Notes: generated by a model not told the origin, from the letters alone. A stretch of 6,302 nucleotides of DNA from an uncultured Bacillota bacterium (GCA_934271085.1 CAKQQU010000066.1:1-6302), one strand, 5' to 3'; positions 1 through 5,395 are shown, counted from the first letter of the stretch. Numbers and translations are program-made.

Positions 1-61
1 ATGTGATAAATGTGCAAAAAAAATAAAGCAAAGTTTAGGTGAGGATATCAATTTCTATGAT
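1..61 (+). other. Left edge: open frame running into ispA, with a displaced ribosome binding site
   Basis: The ispA reading frame has no stop codon from base 2 to its ATG at 62, and no in-frame ATG, GTG or TTG in that stretch. The other two forward frames stop at 4-6 (TGA) and 24-26 (TAA), so an upstream gene could end at either place. A good purine-rich ribosome binding site, AGGTGAGG at 37-44, lies 17 bases before the ATG, which is longer than usual. A two-codon reading frame (ATG ATA TGA, 57-65) overlaps the ispA start. In many bacteria the gene upstream of ispA is xseB, but too little is visible to call it here. Confidence 0.5.
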
Positions 62-934
62 ATGAGTATTGAAGAATATCTGCAGCATATTTCCGCAGAG
101 ATGACCGGTGTGCTGGAATCTTTTTTGCCACGGCAGGGTGGGGACAGCGACCGTTTGGCGCAGGCAATGAGATACAGCGTTTTGAACGGGGGTAAAAGAT
201 TGCGCCCGGCGCTTTTTGCCGCTGCTTTGGAAGCTTTCGACCTGGATTTCGCAAAATACCGGCAGTTTGCGGCGGCATTGGAATTTATTCACTGCTATTC
301 CCTTATTCACGATGATCTGCCGGCTATGGATAATGATACCCTGCGGCGGGGCAAGCCTACCTGCCATATTGCCTTTGACGAAGCCACCGCTATCCTGGCC
401 GGCGATGGTCTGCTGAATTTGGGAGGGGAATTGCTGACCAGGCCCATCCCCGGTACTGATCCGGCGCGGCAGCTGGCTGCGGCCAATGCGGTGCTGTGCA
501 ATTCGGGACTTATGGTACAGGGACAAGCTGCCGAGCTGGCGGCAGAATCTCCTGATACCGCTTTGCTCCGGCGGATATATTTGGGCAAGACCTCAGGGCT
601 TTTTGCAGCCTCTGTGCTGGGGGCCGGGTATTTGGCCGGCGCGGCCGAAGAGCAAATAGCCGCTTTGAAAAGCTATGCTTATGATCTGGGTCTGGCATTC
701 CAGATAGCTGATGATGTGCTGGATATCCGGGGCAGCCAGGATAAGACCGGGCGGCCAAACGGCAGTGACGCCCGTAATGATAAGATGACTTATGCCGCCC
801 TGGTTGGCTGTGATAAGGCTATGGAACAGGCGGCTGCTTTGGCCGCCAATGGGGGCGAGGCTTTGAAAATATTGCCCGGGGGCGGCGGGATGCTGCGCCT
901 GTTTCCCGGTTTTCTGGTGGCAAGAGCTTTATAG
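62..934 (+). CDS. ispA: Polyprenyl (farnesyl) diphosphate synthase, IspA family
   Basis: This is a cytosolic trans-prenyltransferase that condenses dimethylallyl or geranyl diphosphate with isopentenyl diphosphate. The expected product is farnesyl diphosphate, the precursor of undecaprenyl phosphate and quinone side chains. The 290 residues are full length for the family. Visible motifs are GKRLRP (44-49), the first aspartate-rich motif DDLPAMD (84-90), RRGKP (95-99), KTSGLF (176-181), FQ (213-214) and the second aspartate-rich motif DDVLD (217-221), followed by GSDARNDKMTY. The two extra residues in the first motif and Tyr79 five positions before it are the bacterial farnesyl-type signature, so a C15 product is inferred. 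The ATG at 62 gives a normal family N-terminus, but the ribosome binding site is far away and the frame is open upstream. No dxs follows, unlike many Firmicutes. No clear terminator follows either. Family assignment is firm; chain length is likely. Confidence 0.95.
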   Translation: MSIEEYLQHISAEMTGVLESFLPRQGGDSDRLAQAMRYSVLNGGKRLRPALFAAALEAFDLDFAKYRQFAAALEFIHCYSLIHDDLPAMDNDTLRRGKPTCHIAFDEATAILAGDGLLNLGGELLTRPIPGTDPARQLAAANAVLCNSGLMVQGQAAELAAESPDTALLRRIYLGKTSGLFAASVLGAGYLAGAAEEQIAALKSYAYDLGLAFQIADDVLDIRGSQDKTGRPNGSDARNDKMTYAALVGCDKAMEQAAALAANGGEALKILPGGGGMLRLFPGFLVARAL

Positions 935-962
935 GGTAATGCATTATAGGTAAGGCATTATA
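935..962 (+). repeat. Two-copy 14-bp tandem repeat directly after ispA
   Basis: Bases 935-948 (GGTAATGCATTATA) are repeated at 949-962 (GGTAAGGCATTATA) with one difference, T to G. The first copy begins immediately after the ispA stop codon. It is the first of three consecutive tandem duplications in this gap. No function is evident. Confidence 0.85.
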
Positions 963-964
963 TT

Positions 965-1016
965 TACTAGGAATAGAAATTAAACTTTTTTACTAGGAAT
1001 AGAAATTAAACTTTTT
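965..1016 (+). repeat. Perfect two-copy 26-bp tandem repeat
   Basis: Bases 965-990 are repeated exactly, head to tail, at 991-1016. Each unit starts TACTAGGAATAG and ends in a T-run. The unit is AT-rich and has no hairpin strong enough to be a terminator. Perfect identity suggests a recent duplication or selection on both copies. The core AATAGAAATTAA of the unit also occurs inverted at 5413-5424, which is within chance expectation for AT-rich gaps. Confidence 0.95.
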
Positions 1017-1019
1017 TTG

Positions 1020-1048
1020 TTGTATTTTATTATAAGCAGTGTTATAAT
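1020..1048 (+). promoter_or_regulatory. Probable promoter 1 for the lipoprotein gene
   Basis: A perfect TATAAT at 1043-1048 is preceded by the extended -10 dinucleotide TG (1040-1041). A weak -35-like TTGTAT lies at 1020-1025 with a 17-bp spacer. Transcription would start near 1055, giving a leader of about 100 bases. The -35 matches only 3 of 6 consensus bases, so the extended -10 carries most of the signal. Confidence 0.65.
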
Positions 1049-1104
1049 CAATTAACTTCAATGCTGAATAAGCGGTGTTATAATCAATTAACTTTCAATG
1101 CTGA
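1032..1104 (+). repeat. Two-copy 36/37-bp tandem repeat carrying a promoter -10 element
   Basis: Bases 1032-1067 and 1068-1104 are near-identical tandem copies that differ by one substitution (A to G at unit position 7) and one inserted T. Each unit runs from ATAAGC to ATGCTGA and contains TGTTATAAT, a consensus extended -10 element, so the duplication doubles the promoter core ahead of the lipoprotein gene. Confidence 0.93.
1076..1084 (+). promoter_or_regulatory. Duplicated extended -10 element (promoter 2) for the lipoprotein gene
   Basis: The second copy of the 36/37-bp repeat places an identical TGTTATAAT at 1076-1084, 36 bases after the first. Its -35 region (TTCAAT at 1057-1062, 16-bp spacer) matches only 3 of 6 consensus positions. 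If used, it would start transcription near 1091. The two copies would form a tandem promoter created by duplication. Confidence 0.5.
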
Positions 1105-1157
1105 TGTTTTGTCTGCTGCAGTCCGCAGGGACTATGCGGCGGATCATGAGGTGAAAA

Positions 1158-1886
1158 ATGCTTTACTTAAAAAAATTCTTAATGATCCTGCTGACTGTAT
1201 CTGCCATTGTATTGATAGCCGGCTGTGGCGATAACAGCCAGACTGATCAGGGTGATGAGCCGGTTATCATTGAACCTGGGCTTTCTCAGGATGAACAGAA
1301 TGAAGACGGCAATATTCAGGGGCAGCAGGAAGGCGAATTTGTTTTTACTGATAAAGGCGAGAAAACTACTGTAGAAGATCTGGCCCTGGCCCAGAGCAAT
1401 ATCAAGTCATATTATTTTGAACAGACCATTCATTATTCCGAGTCCTCTGTGTTTTTACGGGTCTGGTATTGCGATAATAAAATGAAAGTTATAACCAGCG
1501 CTGACGGTTCTCTGCAATCGGTGTTTTACTATGATTACGATCAACTGACCCAGATAACCTATTCTCCCGCTGATAATGATATAGCTATCGGTATGGTTTT
1601 TGATCCTGCCAGTGTGGATGCCCCGGATAATCCCCTTGACGATGATTATCTCCAGTGCACCCTGCTGGGCAGCGAGATAATAGACCGGCAGCTGTGTTAT
1701 ATAATGCAGACTGCAGAAGGAGATAAGCTGTGGGTATCCACTCTTTACGGCTTCCCGCTGCAGGTGGAATTTGTGGATCATCTGGGAGATAATTATACTG
1801 TGGCTTACCGTAATGTCGAGATAAATACCATAACCGCAGACCAGGTGGAGTTTCCTGATGATTTGCAGGTGGAATTTTTGAAATAA
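1158..1886 (+). CDS. Predicted lipoprotein with a LolA-like body
   Basis: This is an exported, lipid-anchored protein of unknown role. A lysine-containing N-terminus (K5-K6), a hydrophobic stretch (7-21) and the lipobox IAGC with Cys23 show a type II signal peptide, so the mature protein should sit on the outer face of the membrane. Residues 24-60 are an acidic, Gln-rich linker of low complexity. From about 70 on, alternating beta-strand-like segments (FLRVWYCDNKMKVI, LWVSTLYGFPLQVEF) and a C-terminal stretch ending FPDDLQVEF resemble LolA/LppX-fold proteins, which bind lipids or lipoproteins in a half-barrel. That fold match is by pattern only. The ribosome binding site GAGGTG (1148-1153) lies 4 bases before the ATG. 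The gene has its own upstream promoter elements, and the next gene's promoter starts inside its last two codons. Confidence 0.8.
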   Translation: MLYLKKFLMILLTVSAIVLIAGCGDNSQTDQGDEPVIIEPGLSQDEQNEDGNIQGQQEGEFVFTDKGEKTTVEDLALAQSNIKSYYFEQTIHYSESSVFLRVWYCDNKMKVITSADGSLQSVFYYDYDQLTQITYSPADNDIAIGMVFDPASVDAPDNPLDDDYLQCTLLGSEIIDRQLCYIMQTAEGDKLWVSTLYGFPLQVEFVDHLGDNYTVAYRNVEINTITADQVEFPDDLQVEFLK

Positions 1887-1906
1887 GCGTGATCTGCTTT
1901 TATAGT
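1878..1906 (+). promoter_or_regulatory. Strong promoter for murJ, overlapping the end of the lipoprotein gene
   Basis: TTGAAA (1878-1883, 5 of 6 consensus) and TATAGT (1901-1906, 5 of 6) are separated by exactly 17 bp. The -35 hexamer is also the last two sense codons (Leu-Lys) of the lipoprotein gene. Transcription would start near 1913, giving a leader of about 65 bases before murJ. Confidence 0.7.
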
Positions 1907-1939
1907 TAGGATGATCTCCCTATAGGGGCTTTCTTCTAT

Positions 1940-1961
1940 AAACAGACGCGAAACAGACGCG
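1940..1961 (+). repeat. Perfect 11-bp tandem repeat in the murJ leader
   Basis: AAACAGACGCG at 1940-1950 is repeated exactly at 1951-1961. It lies between the murJ promoter and the start codon, so it would be in the 5' untranslated region. It ends 16 bases before the ATG. Confidence 0.9.
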
Positions 1962-1977
1962 CAACTAAAGAGTAGTT

Positions 1978-3525
1978 ATGACAAAGAATCTGGTAAAAGC
2001 TGCAGGATTGCTGCTTATCATCAATATATGCGTCAAACTGCTGGGATTCCTGAGGGAAATGGTCATTGCCAGCGGTTTTGGCGCATCTTCTCTTACCGAC
2101 GCTTATTTGGCCGCCTATACGCTGCCCTATTTTCTGCAGTCGGTTTTGGGCTATGCTTTTGTTTCCGCTATTCTGCCGGAGCTGAGCGGTTGCTGGGTTG
2201 AAGGCGGGGATAACCGCCGGGCCTGCCGTCTGGGCAGCACGCTGATTAATATAACCGCAGGCGGTATGGGGGTGCTTTCCCTTATCGGTATACTTACGGC
2301 CAAATGGCTGATTTTTTTGACCGCGCCCGGACTCAGCGGGGACACAGAAGAACTGGCGGTGAATATGGCCAGAGTGATCTTCCCCCTGATGATATTTATG
2401 TCGTCCGGCATGGTGGTTTCGGCTATTCTCAATTCCCGTTACCGTTTCGCGGCGGCAGCCCTGGCTCCGGGTATTTGCAGTCTGGTAATTATCCTGGCTG
2501 TGGTTTTTTTGGCCCGCGGCAATATTTATGTGTTGGCCTGGGCTACCCTGGCGGGATTTGTTGCCTTTTTCCTGATCCAGCTGGCAGATCTGCGTAAGAT
2601 TGGCTTTCGCTACAGTTTTTGCTGGGATCTGCGGGATCCGGCGGTAAAGCGGGTGCTGGCCAATATCGTTCCCATCATGCTGGCGCTTTCCGTTACCCAG
2701 ATATATACTGTGGTCAACCGTATTTTTGCTTCGGGATTGGCGGAAGGCAGCATATCCGCACTAAACTATGCCAATAAACTGATGAACCTGCCTTTGGGAG
2801 TATTTGTAGCTGCCATTATCACGGCGGCTTTTCCTGCTCTGGCTGAAAAAGCGCGGCTGGCGGATAAAAGCGAGATCACCGCTACTGTAAAGCGGGGATT
2901 TAATATGGTGGTGCTGCTTGCCTTGCCTTCTGCAGTTGGCCTTACCCTGCTGGATGGGGAGATCATCCGTTTTCTTTTCGAGCGGGGCAGTTTTACTCCG
3001 GCCAATACGCTGCTGACTACCGAGGCTTTGACCACCATGGCTCCGGGGCTCTTCTTTTTGGCCATTTCCATGCTGCTGGTGCGGGTTTATTTTGCCTTGC
3101 ATGATGTAAAGACCCCGTTATTGGCAGGGATTGTTTCCGTTGCTGTCAATGTGGCGATCAGTCTGCTGCTCACCGGGGCTATGGGCGTAGGCGGCTTGTC
3201 CCTGGCCAATACCATAGCTGCCGCCGTAAACGCCCTGTGGCTGCTGGCAGGTCTTGCCCGCCGTTTGCCTCTGCTGAATGACGGTATGATCGGCAAGGTA
3301 TTGCTGCAGTCCTGCATAGGCAGTGCGGCTATGTCTGTACCGGTAGTTTTGGGAAAGCTTTTGTGGCCGCATGTATCGGGAAAGCTGGGATTAGCAATAG
3401 AACTTGCTGTTTTGATGCTTTTGGCTGTGGCTGTTTATTTTGCTGTGCTTAAGCTGCTGCATTGCCCGGCAATAGATGATGCTTTCCGTAGTCTGCTGGG
3501 GAGAAACAGGAGAAAAACCGCCTGA
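1978..3525 (+). CDS. murJ: Lipid II flippase, MurJ/MviN family
   Basis: This is a polytopic inner-membrane transporter of the MOP (multidrug/oligosaccharidyl-lipid/polysaccharide) exporter superfamily, predicted to flip lipid II across the membrane for peptidoglycan synthesis. Its 515 residues and about 14 hydrophobic segments are usual for the family. Visible marks are LGFLRE (22-27) and TDAYLAAYTLP (40-50) at the N-terminus, ALNYANKLMNLPLG (261-274) in the seventh/eighth helix region, FERGSF (334-339), and the ALHDVKTP stretch (373-380). Aligned by eye to E. coli MurJ, Arg24 is kept as Arg26 and Arg18 is replaced by Lys20, while the Arg52 position is Gln54. This pattern seems shared with clostridial members. 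The ribosome binding site is weak (AAAGAG, 1967-1972, 5 bases before the ATG). A near-consensus promoter lies just upstream. A flippase for another lipid-linked precursor, such as a wall polymer, cannot be excluded. Confidence 0.9.
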   Translation: MTKNLVKAAGLLLIINICVKLLGFLREMVIASGFGASSLTDAYLAAYTLPYFLQSVLGYAFVSAILPELSGCWVEGGDNRRACRLGSTLINITAGGMGVLSLIGILTAKWLIFLTAPGLSGDTEELAVNMARVIFPLMIFMSSGMVVSAILNSRYRFAAAALAPGICSLVIILAVVFLARGNIYVLAWATLAGFVAFFLIQLADLRKIGFRYSFCWDLRDPAVKRVLANIVPIMLALSVTQIYTVVNRIFASGLAEGSISALNYANKLMNLPLGVFVAAIITAAFPALAEKARLADKSEITATVKRGFNMVVLLALPSAVGLTLLDGEIIRFLFERGSFTPANTLLTTEALTTMAPGLFFLAISMLLVRVYFALHDVKTPLLAGIVSVAVNVAISLLLTGAMGVGGLSLANTIAAAVNALWLLAGLARRLPLLNDGMIGKVLLQSCIGSAAMSVPVVLGKLLWPHVSGKLGLAIELAVLMLLAVAVYFAVLKLLHCPAIDDAFRSLLGRNRRKTA

Positions 3526-3594
3526 TGTATGTTGTATTTGTCATAGTTTGCATTGGATAATTATTGAAGTTTTAATGATTGTTTGTAAAAAACA

Positions 3595-3624
3595 TTGACA
3601 AATCCTCTGGTGAAATGCGAAAAT
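3595..3624 (+). promoter_or_regulatory. Probable promoter for the tagO-like gene
   Basis: A perfect -35 hexamer TTGACA (3595-3600) is followed after 18 bp by GAAAAT (3619-3624, 4 of 6). Expected transcription start is near 3631, leaving a leader of about 48 bases. The gap 3526-3594 after murJ is AT-rich and shows no convincing terminator hairpin. Confidence 0.55.
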
Positions 3625-3678
3625 AAATAAGATAAGATGAGGCGCTGATTGCCGCGCGTCATATTCAGGAGGCGAGTG

Positions 3679-4725
3679 ATGCTTACCTGGTTCGGGGTGG
3701 CTGTGTCCTTTGCCGCTTCGGTGTCATTGACACCTGTTGCCATTAAGCTGGCCAGAAAATTCAATATAGTTGATATACCTAATCAGCGCAAAGTACATAC
3801 CGAGCCTACTCCCCGTATGGGCGGCATCGCTATTTATGCCGGCTTTGTTTTGGGGGCTCTGGCGCTTACCGTATATACCCGGCAAATGGCGGCACTTCTG
3901 ATAGCCGCTACCATAGTTATGCTGACCGGGCTTGTTGACGATATCAAGGGTATTTCCCCCAAGATGAAACTGCTGGGGCAGATACTGGCTTCGCTGGTAC
4001 TGGTTAAAGCAGGTTTCTATGTGGAGTTTATAACCAATCCGTTCAGCGGCGGTATTGTGAATCTGGGTATTTGGGGTATTCCTTTAACGGTGCTGTGGCT
4101 TACCGGGATCTCCAATACCATTAACCTTATCGATGGATTGGATGGCCTGTCTTCAGGCGTTTCCGCCATAGCTGCCGTAGCCACCGCTGTGGTCTGCCTT
4201 TCCCAGGGGGCCGTGCTGGCTGCTGCTTTGGCCGGCATTTTGGCTGCTTCTGCCTGTGGCTTTTTGTGCTGGAACTTTCATCCGGCAAAAACCTTTATGG
4301 GGGATTGCGGCTCTCTTACTCTGGGATTTCTTTTAGGAGCACTGGCTCTGATGGGGATGGTTCGGGGAGCTACCATTATTTCCCTGTTTGTTCCCTTTAT
4401 CATTTTGGGCGTACCGGTGTTTGATACTTTGTTTGCCATCATTCGCCGGCTGTTTCTCAAAAAGCCTGTTTTTGAGGCTGATAAAATGCACCTCCATCAC
4501 TGTCTGCTGGCTATGGGGCTGACCCATGTCCAGGCGGTACTGACCATTTACGCAATGGCTTTGATCATGGGGCTGGCTGCTGTGCTTATGGCAGTCCTTA
4601 CCAGTTCCCAGGCAATGCTGGTGCTGCTGATAACCGTTGTTGGGGCATTTGCTACCGCCGAATTTTTGGGAGTGCTGCGTGGAAAACGTCCCTCATTCCT
4701 TGTGCGCAAGGATAAGAAGACATAA
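3679..4725 (+). CDS. tagO: Undecaprenyl-phosphate GlcNAc-1-phosphate transferase, TagO/WecA family
   Basis: This membrane enzyme transfers GlcNAc-1-phosphate from UDP-GlcNAc to undecaprenyl phosphate, the first step of wall glycopolymer (teichoic acid type) synthesis. From the chosen ATG the protein has 348 residues with about ten or eleven hydrophobic helices. Cytosolic motifs appear in family order: DIPNQRKVH (32-40) with PTPRMGG (43-49), VDD (86-88), NTINLIDGLDGL (146-157), NFHPAKTFMGDCGS (199-212) and the histidine motif DKMHLHH (268-274). The frame could begin at a TTG at 3649, but AGGAGG (3667-3672) lies 6 bases before the ATG at 3679, and the ten extra residues are basic and not family-like, so 3679 is preferred. 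Family sibling MraY is less likely given the HLHH motif. The GlcNAc specificity and the polymer made are inferred. It has its own promoter downstream of murJ. Confidence 0.92.
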   Translation: MLTWFGVAVSFAASVSLTPVAIKLARKFNIVDIPNQRKVHTEPTPRMGGIAIYAGFVLGALALTVYTRQMAALLIAATIVMLTGLVDDIKGISPKMKLLGQILASLVLVKAGFYVEFITNPFSGGIVNLGIWGIPLTVLWLTGISNTINLIDGLDGLSSGVSAIAAVATAVVCLSQGAVLAAALAGILAASACGFLCWNFHPAKTFMGDCGSLTLGFLLGALALMGMVRGATIISLFVPFIILGVPVFDTLFAIIRRLFLKKPVFEADKMHLHHCLLAMGLTHVQAVLTIYAMALIMGLAAVLMAVLTSSQAMLVLLITVVGAFATAEFLGVLRGKRPSFLVRKDKKT

Positions 4726-4748
4726 CCGGCTGAAATTTATTTACGGTT

Positions 4749-4777
4749 TTGCTTTTTAAGATAAATACTGATATTCT
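4749..4777 (+). promoter_or_regulatory. Weak candidate promoter for the SH3-domain gene
   Basis: TTGCTT (4749-4754, 3 of 6) and TATTCT (4772-4777, 4 of 6) are 17 bp apart, which would start transcription near 4784. Both hexamers are poor, so read-through from the gene before is an equally good explanation. An inverted repeat overlaps this region. Confidence 0.3.
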
Positions 4778-4795
4778 GATACCATTTATTTAAAA
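4754..4795 (+). promoter_or_regulatory. AT-rich inverted repeat abutting the SH3-gene ribosome binding site
   Basis: TTTTAA (4754-4759) plus ATAAAT (4761-4766) can pair with ATTTAT (4784-4789) plus TTAAAA (4790-4795), with one bulged G at 4760 and a 17-base loop. The 3' arm runs into the ribosome binding site AAGGAG (4794-4799). The stem is entirely A-T, so it is weak. It could form only in transcripts that start upstream. Confidence 0.35.
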
Positions 4796-4807
4796 GGAGA
4801 GAGAACA

Positions 4808-5293
4808 ATGAACAAAAGCAGTGTTATAATTCTGATTATCGCAGCGGTGGTTTTCACCGGCCTGGGCTTTGTGGTAGGGCAGGTCATGGCCGAGGGCCGC
4901 AATCCCGGCAGTGCTGATGATCCGGTGGTTTCCCAGACTTATGTTGATGAGTTGGTAGGAGTAAAGGTCACTGATCTGCAGAATCAGATAGATGCCATTA
5001 ATGCTCAGCTGGATAATAAGGGCGTATCAGATCCTGTTCAGCCGGGAAACGATGACAATAATAACACCCCCTCCACCTCTGTTGAAAATCAGACTGTCAC
5101 GGTGACCGCCGATTCTGTCAATATCAGGGCTTCCGCTTCCACTTCGGCTGATGTCGTTACCACGGTAAGTTCCGGAACAGTGCTCACTTATGTAAGCCAG
5201 TCTACTGCAGGAGGTTATATCTGGTATAATGTTAAGACCAGCGGTGGTTCTACAGGTTGGATCCGCAGCGATCTTTGTTCTTCTCCCAGATAG
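4808..5293 (+). CDS. Membrane-anchored bacterial SH3-domain protein
   Basis: A 161-residue protein with an N-terminal hydrophobic segment (about 6-28) that acts as a signal anchor or uncleaved signal, so the rest should lie outside the membrane. Residues 44-71 (YVDELVGVKVTDLQNQIDAINAQL region) look like a short coiled coil. An Asp/Asn/Pro/Ser-rich linker (72-95) leads to a bacterial SH3 domain (about 96-157) with the typical VTADSVNIRASAS start, WYNVKT and the closing GWIRSDL. Such domains usually bind peptidoglycan or protein partners at the wall; there is no enzymatic domain. The ribosome binding site AAGGAG (4794-4799) is 8 bases before the ATG. The gene is followed by a strong terminator 35 bases after its stop. 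The envelope neighbourhood fits a wall-associated role, but the exact function is unknown. Confidence 0.85.
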   Translation: MNKSSVIILIIAAVVFTGLGFVVGQVMAEGRNPGSADDPVVSQTYVDELVGVKVTDLQNQIDAINAQLDNKGVSDPVQPGNDDNNNTPSTSVENQTVTVTADSVNIRASASTSADVVTTVSSGTVLTYVSQSTAGGYIWYNVKTSGGSTGWIRSDLCSSPR

Positions 5294-5328
5294 TCCGGTT
5301 TTTTTATACAGAATGTGAATACATGTTA

Positions 5329-5365
5329 AAAGTATGCGGCAGATATCTGCCGCATACTTTTTCTT
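5329..5365 (+). terminator. Strong intrinsic terminator with a 32-bp perfect palindrome
   Basis: Arms 5329-5344 and 5345-5360 are perfect reverse complements, 16 bp each with no spacer, centred on GATATC. The core CGGCAG/CTGCCG is GC-rich, and the stem is followed by a T-run (5358-5365, TTTTTCTT). Transcription from the SH3-domain gene should end here. Reading the other way, the hairpin is also followed by a short T-run, so it could work on both strands. Confidence 0.92.
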
Positions 5366-5395
5366 GTGAGGATTTTTCGGCAAAAATTCACTTTA

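Noticed and set aside
935..1104. CRISPR array or insertion-sequence ends as an explanation for the intergenic repeats
   Set aside because: The repeats are two-copy and adjacent with no spacers, and there is no transposase, terminal inverted repeat or cas gene in the window.
1121..1139. Small alternative hairpins (GTCC/GGAC and CCGCA/TGCGG) before the lipoprotein start
   Set aside because: Stems of four to five pairs, mutually exclusive, with no riboswitch-like architecture around them.
1221..1239. Inverted repeat GGCTGT / ACAGCC inside the lipoprotein gene
   Set aside because: Six-bp arms within codons for the lipobox region are explained by coding sequence and expected by chance.
2761..3102. 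Minus-strand open frames across murJ, and similar ones across the other genes
   Set aside because: They lie opposite strongly supported genes, show low-complexity or unlike-protein translations and have no family motifs.
4724..4757. Possible terminator after the tagO-like gene: AACCG (4724-4728) with CGGTT (4744-4748), then a T-rich run
   Set aside because: The stem is only five pairs with a 15-base loop and overlaps the stop codon. It is too weak to call, although some termination cannot be ruled out.
4769..4782. CTGATA repeated twice with 8-base period in the gap before the SH3-domain gene
   Set aside because: Only six bases match, much shorter than the other doublets; expected by chance in AT-rich sequence.
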